Below are positions 9,146 to 18,872 of a DNA stretch of 64,000 nucleotides, one piece after another. Position 1 is the stretch's first letter. Every line of letters begins with the position of its first letter. The stretch is from Chloropicon primus (lineage: Eukaryota; Chlorophyta; Chloropicophyceae; Chloropicales; Chloropicaceae). The DNA lies in contig CP060757.1 of the NCBI GenBank assembly GCA_023205875.1, positions 434,001 through 498,000 of the forward strand. Direction: 5' to 3'. A program made the translations under genes and the position numbers. The notes under the pieces were generated by a model that was given only the letters and a program-made list of their open reading frames with translations, did not search any database and was not told where the DNA came from.

Positions 9146-10421
9146 TCATCCATGCGACGAGGAGCTTAGATCCACCCTTCGCCTCTTTGCCCCTTCACCT
9201 GACCTCGCCCTGTCGCGCCGTAGGAGCTGGCTTATAATGCCGCCCTCTGCATTGACGTACAAGTCTTCCAAGAAGCAGTTGCTTCCGGCGTAGGGCTCCT
9301 GTTGAAAGTACTTGTGGTCCAGCGCCTCTGCGGCAGTTATCCGTTTGCTTGGGTCGTAGTCGAGCATCCTTTTCAGCAACGCCAAGGCCTGGTCGTCCTT
9401 TCCGAGCGCAAGCATGGTCTCCAGCTTTCTTGCCTTCCCCCTCGGTGGCTTGTAGTCCGCAATACCGTCCGTGTTGTGCTTCCAGTGATGGATGTCCCGC
9501 CTTGGAAGAATTGAAAGAATAGGAAGCGAGCGAGGCCCGTTCGTTCGTCAGAGAGACACGGCCGCACGTACCCGAAAGGGTGGTCGAGAAGCACACTTAC
9601 CATTTTCCCGCAGTGGGTCTTCCGAGAATGTTTATGATTCTCTCCATTTGCTTGACCTGGAACTTGTTCTGGGGTCTCTGCTCCGAGTGGAAAAGAGGTC
9701 TCAAGCGCAGAAGCTCTCCGAAGAGGCAGCCGATAGCCCACACGTCGACCGCGGGGGTATAGTGCTGGGCACCCAGGAGAAGCTCCGGCGCACGATACCA
9801 GAGCGTCACCACGACCCCGTTCGCCTTCAGCAGGTGCTGCAGCGGTTTCTTGAAAATCCTCGCCGAGCCAAAGTCTGCGATCTTCGCCCTGCCCTCCTTG
9901 GCATCCAAAAGAATGTTCGAGGGCTTCAGATCCCGGTGCATGACCCAGTTGGAGTGGAGGTAATCCGCTCCCCTCAGGATCTGCCAAAGCAAGGACTTCA
10001 CCGTGTACGCCGGGATGGACCGCTTCTGGGCAAGGTGGTGCCTAATCAGCTGCTGCAGATCGCTGGCACACTTCTCGTACGAGAGGAAGACGCGCTGCTC
10101 AGCCCGAGCCACGTGGACCTCTTTCAGCCGAACGACGTTCTCGTGGCACAGCTCCCTCAGCAAGCCAATCTCCCTTATAGCCGCAGTGCACACGCCGTTC
10201 TTGCCCTTCGTCTTGTACGCCTTGACGGCGTACCTTCCCCCCTCCTCGTCCTTGGACTCCACGACGTATACGACCCCCTCTGAACCCTCGCCCATCTTTC
10301 CCACGAGCACGTTGTTCCCTTTAAGACACCGCAGGAGGACCTCCTTGCACTTCTCCTGTTCCTCCCTCGCCAGGGCCTCCGCCCCCGACCTCTTCCTCCT
10401 CTCCTCCACTGCTCCGACCAT
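9146..10421 (-). CDS. Cyclin-dependent kinase CDK8/CDKE (Mediator kinase)
   Basis: Two exons, 10421-9601 and 9500-9146, are joined across a 100 bp GT-AG intron; the junction completes a Trp codon (GRPTAGK-W-RDIHHWK). The frame shows a Gly-rich loop (GKMGEGSEGVVY), AVKAYK, a cyclin-binding helix TAAIRE in the CDK8 style, YTVKSLLWQILRGADYLHSN, HRDLKPSNILL, WYRAPELLLG and DVWAIGCLFGELL. YLHSNWVMHRD and NGVVVTLWYRAPE are typical of CDK8/CDKE. The activation segment starts DFGSAR where CDK8 usually has DFGLAR. The kinase acts in the Mediator module on RNA polymerase II transcription. ATG 10421 is chosen because the upstream open frame runs into the next gene. TTACA at 9101-9105 lies 41 bp past the stop. 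Confidence 0.92.
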
Positions 10422-10770
10422 CCTCTCTTCTGTCACTCCAGGCGCGGGAAACTTCAGCCTTTTGCTGGGGGGAGAGAAACGGCTCAGTGGAGTGACGAGA
10501 GCGAGAGCGCCGAGGGCAATGGCAAGCAATTGCGTGTAGCCGAGAGGGTGGGGGGATCCAAGGCAGGACCCCGCCGTCCCGCTCCAGCTTGTGCTGCGAC
10601 TCTGTGAGAGGACCGAAAGAGATGAAAAAGTTGGATGGATTGCATTGTTGAAACGCTTGGGGTCTAAATCGAGGACGATCGATCCGCGATGAGGTTTACA
10701 CGGCGCCAAGCAAGGAACCGCGAGGGTGCGCCGTCCCACCCCATTACCCACCTCGACGACTGTGTGTTTA
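10422..10770. other. Intergenic gap
   Basis: This is the 349 bp between the 3' end of the ERD2-like gene and the start of the CDK8 gene, both on the minus strand. It should hold the CDK8 promoter and 5' UTR. It has no recognisable gene, RNA or repeat. Confidence 0.5.
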
Positions 10771-11676
10771 TCAGAGGACCGAGTGGAACTGGACGAGGCC
10801 GCTTCCGTCGGCAACGCTCCTGATGTAGTAATAGCAGAAGTCCGCGAGTATGAAGGTCTGGACGATCTCGGCGACGAGGGTGAACGCTGCCCAGAGCCTG
10901 CCGGATATCGTGACGGTGAACACGTAGCCAAAGGTGGACGGCTGGATGATCCAGCTCGCGCAGGCGAGGAACCTGGTGATGCCGAGGGCGAAGACGTAGT
11001 CCGCCGTGGACTTCCTCTCGAAGAATCCAACGGAGTCGCTGATGTGCTTCATCACTTTGAGCTGCGGGACCACCGAAATGGCCTCCAGGTAGGTCGAGAA
11101 CGCCCAAAGGACATTGCAGAGCCACGCCACCACCCCGAGGTGCATCTTGACCCCGGGGTTGATGAAGACCGCCACGCCCAAGCAGGGGAGGACGATGTAC
11201 ATCATCTGGTCCTTCCTCGTCATGTCGTTCTTCGAGTCCACCGTGGACGCAAGCTTCGTGTACATGTTGAAGATGACGAGGGCAGTCACGCCGAGGGTGA
11301 GGAAGTCGAGCAGAGTGTGGTGGTTCCCCTCGAAGAGGGCGCCGGACACAACGCGCGCCGCGAGGTACATGGCCGTGTTCTCCTGCGTGCGGAGCGACAG
11401 GCCCTCGCAGCTCTTCTCCTTGAGGAGCTTCCGCATCAGGATGAGAATGCCGAAGAAGTGGACGATCTCCATCGCGATGAAGACCACGTCCACCTGCCCG
11501 CCGAACACCCACTCCACGAGCGCGTAGATGAGCCCGATGAACACTGCGGAGAAGGCCAACGCCCCCAAAGCCGCTTGGCCTCGACTCGCACCCCTAATCC
11601 TCGTCAAAACCTCGTCCGTCGTCTTCCGCGTGACGGTCTCGAAGCCGCCCGCTACCCTCCGTCTCGCTGGCTCCAT
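10771..11676 (-). CDS. ERD2-like (KDEL-receptor family) multipass protein
   Basis: The 301-residue protein starts at ATG 11676 (MEPARRR); codons upstream lack another ATG. It belongs to the ER-lumen-protein-retaining receptor family, which cycles between Golgi and ER. Diagnostic stretches are LLKEKSCEGLSLRTQE, STYLEAISVVPQLKVM, ADYVFALGITRFLACASWI and EIVQTFILADFCYYYIRSV. An extra N-terminal hydrophobic segment (AALGALAFSAVFIGLIYALV) and the 300-residue length fit the plant ERD2-like subgroup rather than the roughly 215-residue canonical receptor, so HDEL-ligand binding is likely but not certain. No intron. Confidence 0.9.
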   Translation of the reverse strand: MEPARRRVAGGFETVTRKTTDEVLTRIRGASRGQAALGALAFSAVFIGLIYALVEWVFGGQVDVVFIAMEIVHFFGILILMRKLLKEKSCEGLSLRTQENTAMYLAARVVSGALFEGNHHTLLDFLTLGVTALVIFNMYTKLASTVDSKNDMTRKDQMMYIVLPCLGVAVFINPGVKMHLGVVAWLCNVLWAFSTYLEAISVVPQLKVMKHISDSVGFFERKSTADYVFALGITRFLACASWIIQPSTFGYVFTVTISGRLWAAFTLVAEIVQTFILADFCYYYIRSVADGSGLVQFHSVL

Positions 11677-11912
11677 CTTCTCCACTCCGTTCACCTCGCC
11701 CCCGTGATGCCTCGCCCTCTCCCGCCCGCCTCGACGCAAGCGTTAGTTTTTTTGGAAAACCCTCAAGCTTGAGAAAACGTCCATGGGGGAGGCCCCAAAG
11801 ATATTTTCAGTGGCGGACAATGGCGGACAATGGCGTGTGGACTACAAGGTTAAGGAGCAATGTGTGTGTAATGTTTTTCGTTTTTTTCCTGATGTGTACG
11901 ACAGGGATCCCC

Positions 11913-13558
11913 TCACGGCGTTGCGTCGGACGGCTGCCTCTTGAGCTCGTCCAGAGTGGACTGCGTCTGCGCCAATTTCATCTTCGTGGCGATGAGCTCC
12001 TCGATCATGTCCTCCTTCCGGGGTGAGACCATGGTCGCCGCCTGCGATGCCGCGACACCTGCGGTGGCGTCGGGGGACGTGGGTTTCTGGCCGCCGCCTC
12101 CCCTCCTGCCGCCGCCGCGCTCCTTCCTCAAGCTTGCATTCTCACATTTCAGCGCGTCGCAGAGCGCCTGGAGCTGGGAATTCTCCGCTTCCCTCTCCGC
12201 ATCCCGGCTCTGGAGCCTCTGCTTCAGCAGGTCGTTCTCCGACTTGAGCTGCGCGCACTGCGTTCTCAGCAGCTCCGTCTCCTGGGAAAGCTTGCTGAGC
12301 TGCTGCGCCAGATCCGGGCTGGCGCAAGTGCTGTCACTTCTCTCGTCGCCGTCACGGGCACCAGCGTCGTAACGGGCGGGGTGCCCGTCGTCATCGTCCG
12401 CAACTGCGCCGAATGGGTTCACGGGGGCCGCCTCCACGGCCGTCGTGGCGGCGGGCGCGGCTGAGGAGCCAGGCCCGGGCTCGCCAAAGAGATTCCGCTT
12501 GATCGACGGGTCCGCCGCTGCCGCGGTTGCGATCGCCGGAGCCGTGTTCCGCCGCTGGTGGCTCGGGGTAGGCTTCGGCGTCAGCTTCCTTGCGATAGCC
12601 TGCAGCTTGCCTTGCCACCCCGTGCTCTCTTCCTCCTCCTCGCTGCTGCTGTGAAGTATGTCAATGGATTGCTGTATGAGCGACGCGGGAGACGCCACCG
12701 CCTCGGGGGAGGGCAAGTCGTGCAGACTGGCCGACAGATTCTTGCCGGAGCCCGACGCTTCGTCCAAGGCCAAGCTCGCCTTGCGATCATTGTGGAATCG
12801 TGCGGAGAGACTCCTGGTCGTGAGGGCAAGCAGCGCCGACGCAGGTGCGCGGTGTCAGTTCACATTTTCCTGTCGTTCGCCTTGGCAAGACGGGCCTCCG
12901 GTCCTGTTGCCTACCTGTGCGAAGGGTCGCCGGAACCAGTCACCGGACTTGGGCTCGGGGAGCCCGCGAAACCATCCTCGTCCTCCTCGTCTACGAGCTC
13001 CGTGCTGATGACAAAAAATATCTTGATACCCGACGACGCGTTGAGCTCGCAAAAAGCCCTGTTGAACTGCGACTCGAGCTTGCAGTAGTCCCTCATGTCG
13101 AACTTCACCTTGCCAAGCGTTTTCTTCGTCCGGGAGTCCTTCACCTTCAGCGAGTAACCTGGAGTCGAGGGTGTTTGCGCAAACACAAGGCTCGTGTGTC
13201 AGGGCCGACGACTAATGACAAGGAGGGCCCTTGGGAGGCCAGTGTGAGACTTCTTACTCTTCTTCGAGGCTTTCAGGTTCCCCTCGTCGACTTGAAAATA
13301 AATAGTAACAACCTGCGTGAGCTCTCCCCTCCACTCCGCCTTCCTGTCCTCCACCTCCGCATCGTCCGTCGCGATCTCCTTCCCCCCCCTCACCCAAGCA
13401 AAGTACGCCGTAGCTGCCCCCCTCTGCCCAATGTTCTCCGCCGTGAGTTCGGACAACGTCACCCGAAACTTCAAGGGCTGGGCCGTCAAGTGCTTCGCCG
13501 CGTGCTTGAATTTCGCGAACGCCGCCTTCGGCTTGTCCACCCTTACCTTCTCCATCAT
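11913..13558 (-). CDS. NT-C2 domain protein with C-terminal coiled coil
   Basis: Three exons, 13558-13258, 13158-12915 and 12813-11913, join in frame across two introns of about 100 bp; the junctions read KKS-YSLKVKD and PSH-R-SLSARF. Residues about 15-135 form an EEIG1/EHBP1-type N-terminal C2 domain (LKFRVTLSELTAENIG, VTIYFQVDEG, YSLKVKDSRTKKTLGKVKFD). A Ser/Ala/Pro-rich linker follows, then a long coiled coil (ELLRTQCAQLKSENDLLKQR and onward) and a short C-terminal helix. In plants, proteins of this shape tie membranes to the cytoskeleton or organelle movement; here that role is an inference. The start is the first of two adjacent ATGs. Confidence 0.82.
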
Positions 13559-13654
13559 CACCTCCCTTCACCCCTCCCACTCGCCCTCGCTCAAACCTCC
13601 TCGGAAGCGTTAAGCGCGTTTCAATGGTCATGAGGAGAGCCTCGAAGTGAAGTG

Positions 13655-13684
13655 AAGGGGAAGGGGAAGGGGAAGGGGAAGGGC
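13655..13684 (+). repeat. GGGGAA tandem repeat
   Basis: About five copies of a GGGGAA hexamer lie just upstream of the acetyltransferase start, in the gap between two divergent genes. The G-rich strand could form a quadruplex. It is part of the shared promoter/5' UTR. Confidence 0.75.
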
Positions 13685-13712
13685 GTAGAGTGGAGTGGAG
13701 GAGGCGGTGGAG

Positions 13713-14438
13713 ATGTCGAAGCTGTCGAGGGGGTTGAGTTTCGGAAGGAGCGCTTCGCTCCACAGGGGTGTGGGGCTCGAGGACGACGATGGCGGAGAGG
13801 TTCGCACGGTGGCGCCTGCAACGAGCGTCGGGGAGGGGAAGAGGGAAGGCTCTTCGGTGGGAGGGGAGATCGTGGTGACCGAGCTGACGATGGACCTCAT
13901 AGACGGCTACGTCAAGTGTCACAATGACGGGTTCGGGAGCAAGGTTTGCTGCCTGTGCTGCCCTGTAGCGACGAACCAGGGGGACACCCTTCGGTACTAC
14001 ACGGAGAACCCCGATCGTCTGCAGTTTTGCGGAGTCGCAGTGCGCAAGAGCGATCCGCTCACCCCTCTCGGCCAGGTCCAGATCGCCCCGTTCCCCCTCC
14101 AGGACAAGAACAGCCTGCACAAGGTCAAGCCGGGGGAGACCTACGTGGAGGAGATCAGCGTTTCTGCGGGCGCCAGAGGGTTGGGCATCGGCACCAAACT
14201 CTTGCAGTGGGCAGAAGATACGGCGAGGAAGGCGGGCTCAAACCACATGACGCTCGGAGTGCTGAACGGCAATCCAGCCCAAAGGCTTTATGAGCGCGTG
14301 GGCTACAGGGTGATCGAGTGCGACGACGCCATAGAAAAGTGTTGCGCTTGCTTCTTCGTCACCTTGTTTGTGGGAAGGCCGTATGGTTTGTGTGACCCGC
14401 ATTGGGGTGCCGTGGATATGAGGAAGGACTTGCCATAG
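13713..14438 (+). CDS. GNAT-family N-acetyltransferase
   Basis: This single exon of 241 residues starts at ATG 13713 (MSKLSRGLSFG). The C-terminal half shows the acetyl-CoA-binding motif A (RGLGIGTKLLQWAE), preceded by the strand VEEISVSAGA, and motif B (NPAQRLYERVGYRVIE). EEISVSAGARGLGIGTKLL is typical of GNATs that act on small molecules or protein N-termini; the substrate is unknown. A Cys-rich patch (KVCCLCCPVAT) lies before the domain. The last 35 residues overlap the first copy of a 50 bp direct repeat (see findings), so the C-terminus may be a recent alteration. Confidence 0.83.
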   Translation: MSKLSRGLSFGRSASLHRGVGLEDDDGGEVRTVAPATSVGEGKREGSSVGGEIVVTELTMDLIDGYVKCHNDGFGSKVCCLCCPVATNQGDTLRYYTENPDRLQFCGVAVRKSDPLTPLGQVQIAPFPLQDKNSLHKVKPGETYVEEISVSAGARGLGIGTKLLQWAEDTARKAGSNHMTLGVLNGNPAQRLYERVGYRVIECDDAIEKCCACFFVTLFVGRPYGLCDPHWGAVDMRKDLP

Positions 14439-14542
14439 AAAAGCGTTGCGCCTCTTGCTTCTTCGTCACCTTGTTTCTGGGAAAGGACTAATTTATACTA
14501 ATTTACTTGTTGGTTGTACATTGAAGGCTCTTCAGGCCGACT

Positions 14543-16120
14543 CTAGCCCAAGCTGCCGATCCTCGCAACGTGCTCGAGATGACTTAAACTCCTTGACAGA
14601 GAAGATGCCCCAGCACCATTCTCCCCAGTCGTCTCCTCGAACGTTGGATTCATTCCTGGAAGCCCCCTGATGGACGAGGAGGCTGGGACGACAGCTCTCG
14701 GAGCACTGCGTGCTTCGTTTCCGCCCAGCAAGGGCTCCTCGAGCTCTCCCTCGTTGTCCTTCAAGGCCTCCACAGCTTTCTGGATGTCCTTCTCCAAGGC
14801 CACCAGAGGCGTTATGGGCAACGCAAAAAGCACCACGCCAAGCAGCTGGATGACTGCCGTGATCAGAAAGGTGGTGCTGTAGCCGGAAAGCTTGACGAGA
14901 TGGCCGCCAAGCACAGCGCTGCCGCTCCATCCGAAAGATGAGATGGATTCTAGCGTATTCCAACGCCCCCTGTACTCTTTTGGAACGTAATCCGCGATGA
15001 TGGAGTACGCCAGGCCTCCCGTGGACCATTGAAAGCCACACCTCAATAAGTACACCGTCACCATGACCTCTGCGTTATGGTACTGCGAACGCATCAGGGC
15101 CATCGCGAGGGTGTGCCCGATGCCAAGAAAGTTGAAACACACTATGACCTGCATCCTGCCCCACGTCTTCGAAAGCTTCGTCGCGATGAGGGTGAAGGCG
15201 ACAACGACGCTGGGCAAAATAATGTACAAGATCTGCAATGTGACTGGACTCAGGCCGCACTCATCCGCAAAGAAGATCGGAAAGAACTTGACTGACATGC
15301 CGGCCCCCAAACTGAAAAACAGGTTCAAGCCGAACAGGAACCAAGGGATCATTTCGGTCGTTATGAACCCCAGAACCTTCTTGCCGTCCCCCTGACGCCC
15401 CCCGAGCACCTCCGCCGCTTCCCCCTCGATCCTCGAAATCGCCTCTGACTCCTTGCCGAGCGCAAGATCGTCGTCAAAGAAAATGCAGAGGATGATACAA
15501 GGCACCGTCGCCGCGCAACCTATGTAAATGATCAGCTTCATTTGCTCCATGGTCCACTCGTTCTCGCCCTCCGCGAACGATATCAAACTCACTATCGGGC
15601 CAGCAATCGAAGCTATGTTCCAAATCACACCGTAATACAGCTCCATGTCGCTCCTATAGCCTGCCGGAGTGCTGTCATCCAACAGCGCCATCAGGGGCCC
15701 GCCCACTATGCCGTTCGTGACGCCTCCTATCGACAAGGCGACGCACAGGATGATGAAGGACCTCATCGAGTCCTGGGTCGCTATGTCTGTGGCGTACGCG
15801 AGCAGTCCTATGAAGATGATCCACAGCAAACCCCCGGCCCATAGAAGGTACTTCCTCTTGTACTTGTCCGCCAGCCAACCGATCGGAAAAGCAGTGACCA
15901 GCTGAGCCAGGCCCTGCAGACCTTCCGCGAGGCCGAAGAGCAACGTGTTCCCATCGGCAACCTTGAGCAAGAACACCGGAAACACGTTGGTCGAGTAAAT
16001 GTTGTTCGCGAAGCTGAACACGCCTGTTAGCGTGAAACCCAAAAGGAGGTTTCGATTCAGCTTCAGCCCTGACTTGCCCGTTGTCCCCCCCTCCCGCCCG
16101 GTGCCCTCCACCGAGGCCAT
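14543..16120 (-). CDS. Major facilitator superfamily transporter
   Basis: The frame encodes 525 residues from ATG 16120 (MASVEGTG); an upstream ATG at 16243 would add 41 residues but overlap the 5' part of the divergent hydrolase gene. There are about 12 hydrophobic segments in two blocks, split by a cytosolic loop near 215-250. The MFS A-motif is seen as GWLADKYKRKYLL after transmembrane helix 2. FGLAEGLQGLAQL and PKEYRGRWNTLESI resemble a plant and algal MFS group without a firmly known substrate. The acidic C-tail has an EEPLLGG stretch like a dileucine sorting signal, which suggests, but does not prove, an endomembrane location. Confidence 0.87.
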   Translation of the reverse strand: MASVEGTGREGGTTGKSGLKLNRNLLLGFTLTGVFSFANNIYSTNVFPVFLLKVADGNTLLFGLAEGLQGLAQLVTAFPIGWLADKYKRKYLLWAGGLLWIIFIGLLAYATDIATQDSMRSFIILCVALSIGGVTNGIVGGPLMALLDDSTPAGYRSDMELYYGVIWNIASIAGPIVSLISFAEGENEWTMEQMKLIIYIGCAATVPCIILCIFFDDDLALGKESEAISRIEGEAAEVLGGRQGDGKKVLGFITTEMIPWFLFGLNLFFSLGAGMSVKFFPIFFADECGLSPVTLQILYIILPSVVVAFTLIATKLSKTWGRMQVIVCFNFLGIGHTLAMALMRSQYHNAEVMVTVYLLRCGFQWSTGGLAYSIIADYVPKEYRGRWNTLESISSFGWSGSAVLGGHLVKLSGYSTTFLITAVIQLLGVVLFALPITPLVALEKDIQKAVEALKDNEGELEEPLLGGNEARSAPRAVVPASSSIRGLPGMNPTFEETTGENGAGASSLSRSLSHLEHVARIGSLG

Positions 16121-16187
16121 GCCGGCTTCGACTTCGTCTGCTTCGCCTTCTTGCTGAGCGAGAAAAAAACGCTTGGCTGCAAGAGCG

Positions 16188-17160
16188 ATGATGCAGAGCG
16201 CGACGCGGAGACTGCGGAGGCTGCGGCGGCAGTGTACGGCCATGGTGGGAGGGGCGGCGACGGGGGCGGCGGCGGTAAGCCTTGGTCCTGGACCTGCCGC
16301 GTCTTCTCCTTCTCCTCCTCCTTCTTCTTCTTCTTCGGCTTGTGCCGCGTCGACGTCGGAAGGGGGGAGAACAGGAAGGAAGGCAAGGATTTTGTGTCTC
16401 CATGGTTACGAGAACTCCGGGCCGATACTAAGGAAGCAGCTCGCGATGGCGGGGTGGCTCAAAGAGTTCGACAGTGTTTGCGACTTTGTGTTCTTGACGG
16501 GGCCCTTCGAATCGGCCTTGCCAGGTGAGGGCTTTGCGCGGATCCCCACACTGTGGCTTTCGGAGAGTTTTTGACTGACACACAGAGAGTATTCCTTCTC
16601 GCCCTCCCTCTTTTCGTTCTCGCGGTGGACGCTTCTCGGAACGACGCGCTCCTCCAGTGACTCCGATCGTCGAGCAATTCTTTCCAGACGACCCAAAGTG
16701 CCAGTGGTTCCGGAAAATGGAGCATCTCGAGGAGGGTGGGGTGAGATACGCCGGCCTGGACGTTGGGTTTGAGACGATAGGCAAAGCACTGGCTGAGCAG
16801 GGACCGTTCGACGGGGTTCTCGGCTTCTCCCAGGGCGCGGCGTTGAGCTTCTACACGGCTGCCAAGCAGCAGAACGGCGAGTTAGTGCCCCCCGACGGCG
16901 GAAAGCTGAAGTTTGCCATCATAATCGCAGGGTTCACGCCGAGGGACCTCAACCACCGGTACTTGTTCAACTCTCAGCTGGAGACGCCCACCTGCCACAT
17001 CTGGGGCGACCACGACGTCCTCAAATTCAAGTCGGAGGAGGCCACGAAAAACTGCGTGGAGCCGCTCGTCCTCAACCACAAGGCTGGCCATAAAGTGCCG
17101 AAATTGAGCCAGACCCAAGTCGGGCTTCTGAGCGACTTTATCCACAAGGCAATGCAGTGA
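16188..17160 (+). CDS. FSH1/OVCA2-type serine hydrolase
   Basis: Two exons, 16188-16524 and 16658-17160, are joined across a 133 bp GT-AG intron; the junction completes a Val codon (SALP-V-TPIVEQFF). The alpha/beta-hydrolase fold shows RILCLHGYENSG at the oxyanion strand, the nucleophile elbow GFSQGAALSF, the acid in IWGDHD and the His in KAGHKVP, a full catalytic triad. Family members (yeast FSH1, human OVCA2) hydrolyse small esters; the natural substrate is unknown. The first 60 residues are basic, then Ser/Pro-rich, and could be an organelle-targeting signal. The start lies about 68 bp from that of the divergent MFS gene, so they probably share one promoter. Confidence 0.9.
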
Positions 17161-17482
17161 CTTAAATTAAGCGTTGCTGGCAGCGGGTCCAAGACACGCG
17201 CACACACATTTGGTATTCACGTATTTTTTTCCTAGGACAACCTTCGTCCCCTCTCCTTCACCGATGGGTGGATGTCCCGTTCTCTCCCCCACCGCTTGCC
17301 CCTTCCTCCCTTCCTCCACGGCAAGGACACAGAGACAGATACGGACGTCTTCCTGCAAGCTTTCTCCACACACACACACACACACACACATTGTATCACA
17401 TTGTATCCTTCCTTCCTTCCATCCTCATCATCTTGTCCCTGTGCCCTCCTCCCTCGCCGTTATATGGCTGGGCGCCCAAAAT

Positions 17483-17539
<57 letters not shown>

Positions 17540-17559
17540 GACACACAAGACCACGCACA
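17161..17559. repeat. Intergenic gap with (CA)12 and long (GA)n microsatellites
   Basis: The gap between the hydrolase and the DPY-30-like gene holds (CA)12 at 17367-17390 and a (GA)n tract at about 17487-17540, which ends 20 bp before the next start codon. No gene was found in it. It should contain the hydrolase 3' UTR and the promoter and 5' UTR of the next gene. Confidence 0.8.
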
Positions 17560-18434
17560 ATGGCGCCACAATGGGTGAAGGAGTACTGCGAGAAGCACGA
17601 CCTGCAGAAGATGTTCGAGGAAGCGGCGAACGCGGTCGTGAAGGCGAGGGCAGAGGAGCCCGCGGCCTTTTTGGTAAGTTGAAGGTGGAGGCAAACCGTT
17701 CCGTTTGTTTTTTGCAAAGTTGCAAAAGGGATGCGAGGCGACGCTCTCAAGTGCAGAAGTGAAGAGGGTGGTGGGAGAGGGGGCTGTCGCGGGAGAGGAC
17801 GACACTCGCGTGTGACCGAGGACTGTCGAGGTGAAAGCGGTCGACCTGACTCAACCAATTCCCTTCGCTTGTTATTTTTCTTTCCCTTTGGTTTTCTTCG
17901 ATCACATCTTTCGGACCCGCAATTCAGGTGACGTACTTCCAGAGCTTGCAGAAGAAGGCCTCCGAGGCCATCGTCAAGGACGAGGCGGAGGCCCCTGCCC
18001 CTGCCGCGGAGCCAACGGAAGCCCCTGCGAGCGAAGCTCCCGTGGCGCAGGCGGAGAACACCGAGGCTGCTGCCCCAACTCCAATGGAAGCGGACCCTGC
18101 ACCTGAGGCCGAAGCTGCCGAGCCAGAGGCCCCGGCCCCAGTTGCGGAGCCTGAAGCTGCGGCGGAAGACCCTGCGGAGGAGGAGGCGCCCATGGAAGCC
18201 GAGCCAACCCCCGCGCCGGAGGAGGCTGCTCCTGCCCCAGCCGAGCCAGAGGCCCCCGCGGAGGAACCTGCCGCCGAGCCGGAGCCCGCCGCTGCCCCTG
18301 AGCCAGAGCCCCCCGCCGCGGAGGAGCCTGCCCCAGAAGCCGAGGACGCTCCTGAACCAGAGGCCCCTGCCCCGGCGGAGGAGGCCGCTCCAGCGCCAGT
18401 GGAAGGGGAGGCCCCACCTGAGGAGGCCTCTTAG
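17560..18434 (+). CDS. DPY-30/RIIa docking-domain protein with acidic Pro/Ala/Glu-rich tail
   Basis: Two exons, 17560-17673 and 17928-18434, join at a codon boundary (EEPAAFL-VTYFQSL). Residues 5-45 (WVKEYCEKHDLQKMFEEAAN, then VKARAEEPAAFLVTYF) match the X-type four-helix docking domain of DPY-30 and PKA RIIa: an aliphatic helix, a second helix ending in P-x-x-F-L, and YF. Such domains dimerise and bind an amphipathic helix of a partner, in COMPASS H3K4 methylation complexes or in ciliary radial spokes. The remaining 150 residues are almost wholly P, A and E with EAPAPAEE-like units, probably disordered. TGTAA follows at 18462-18466. The partner complex is unknown. Confidence 0.8.
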
Positions 18435-18872
18435 ATCAAACCTCCTTGTCTTTCCAACGCTGTAATCCAAAACGAACTATCTATTCCTTCATTCGCTGCC
18501 TGCCTGCCTCCCTCTTGTCCTCCCTCCTCGCCCTCGCTTTCGCCCCCCTCACAAGGACAAGGCTCCTGGGCAATCTTCGCTAATCTCCAACCCTCTCTCC
18601 AGAGACAGACAGAGAGAGGAGACAAAGACAGAGGATCCAAAAGAACCTCCTCCTGCCTCCTGCCATCAGGAGGGATAAAAAACTTGCCATCCATCCTTCC
18701 ACTGTTGCCCCCCAGCCTCCCCATCTCTCCCTCCTGGCTAGGTTTTTCCTTCTCGAAAATCTCCGCTAGAGAGAGAGAGGGCGAGGGCGAGGCGATCGAT
18801 CGCGCGTCGCGGAGCCGACGGGAATTGCAGTAGGTCTTGTCTTGTAGACGGACGGACGGACGGAGGTGAAAG
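18435..18872. other. Intergenic gap
   Basis: This stretch holds the 3' end of the DPY-30-like gene (TGTAA at 18462-18466) and the 5' region of the adaptin gene. A GA-rich patch lies at about 18768-18792 and GGAC repeats at 18849-18862 just before the start. No gene was recognised. Confidence 0.5.

Noticed and set aside
18849-18862. GGAC repeat before adaptin as a mobile-element end
   Set aside because: Three short units without target duplication or coding content are simple sequence only.
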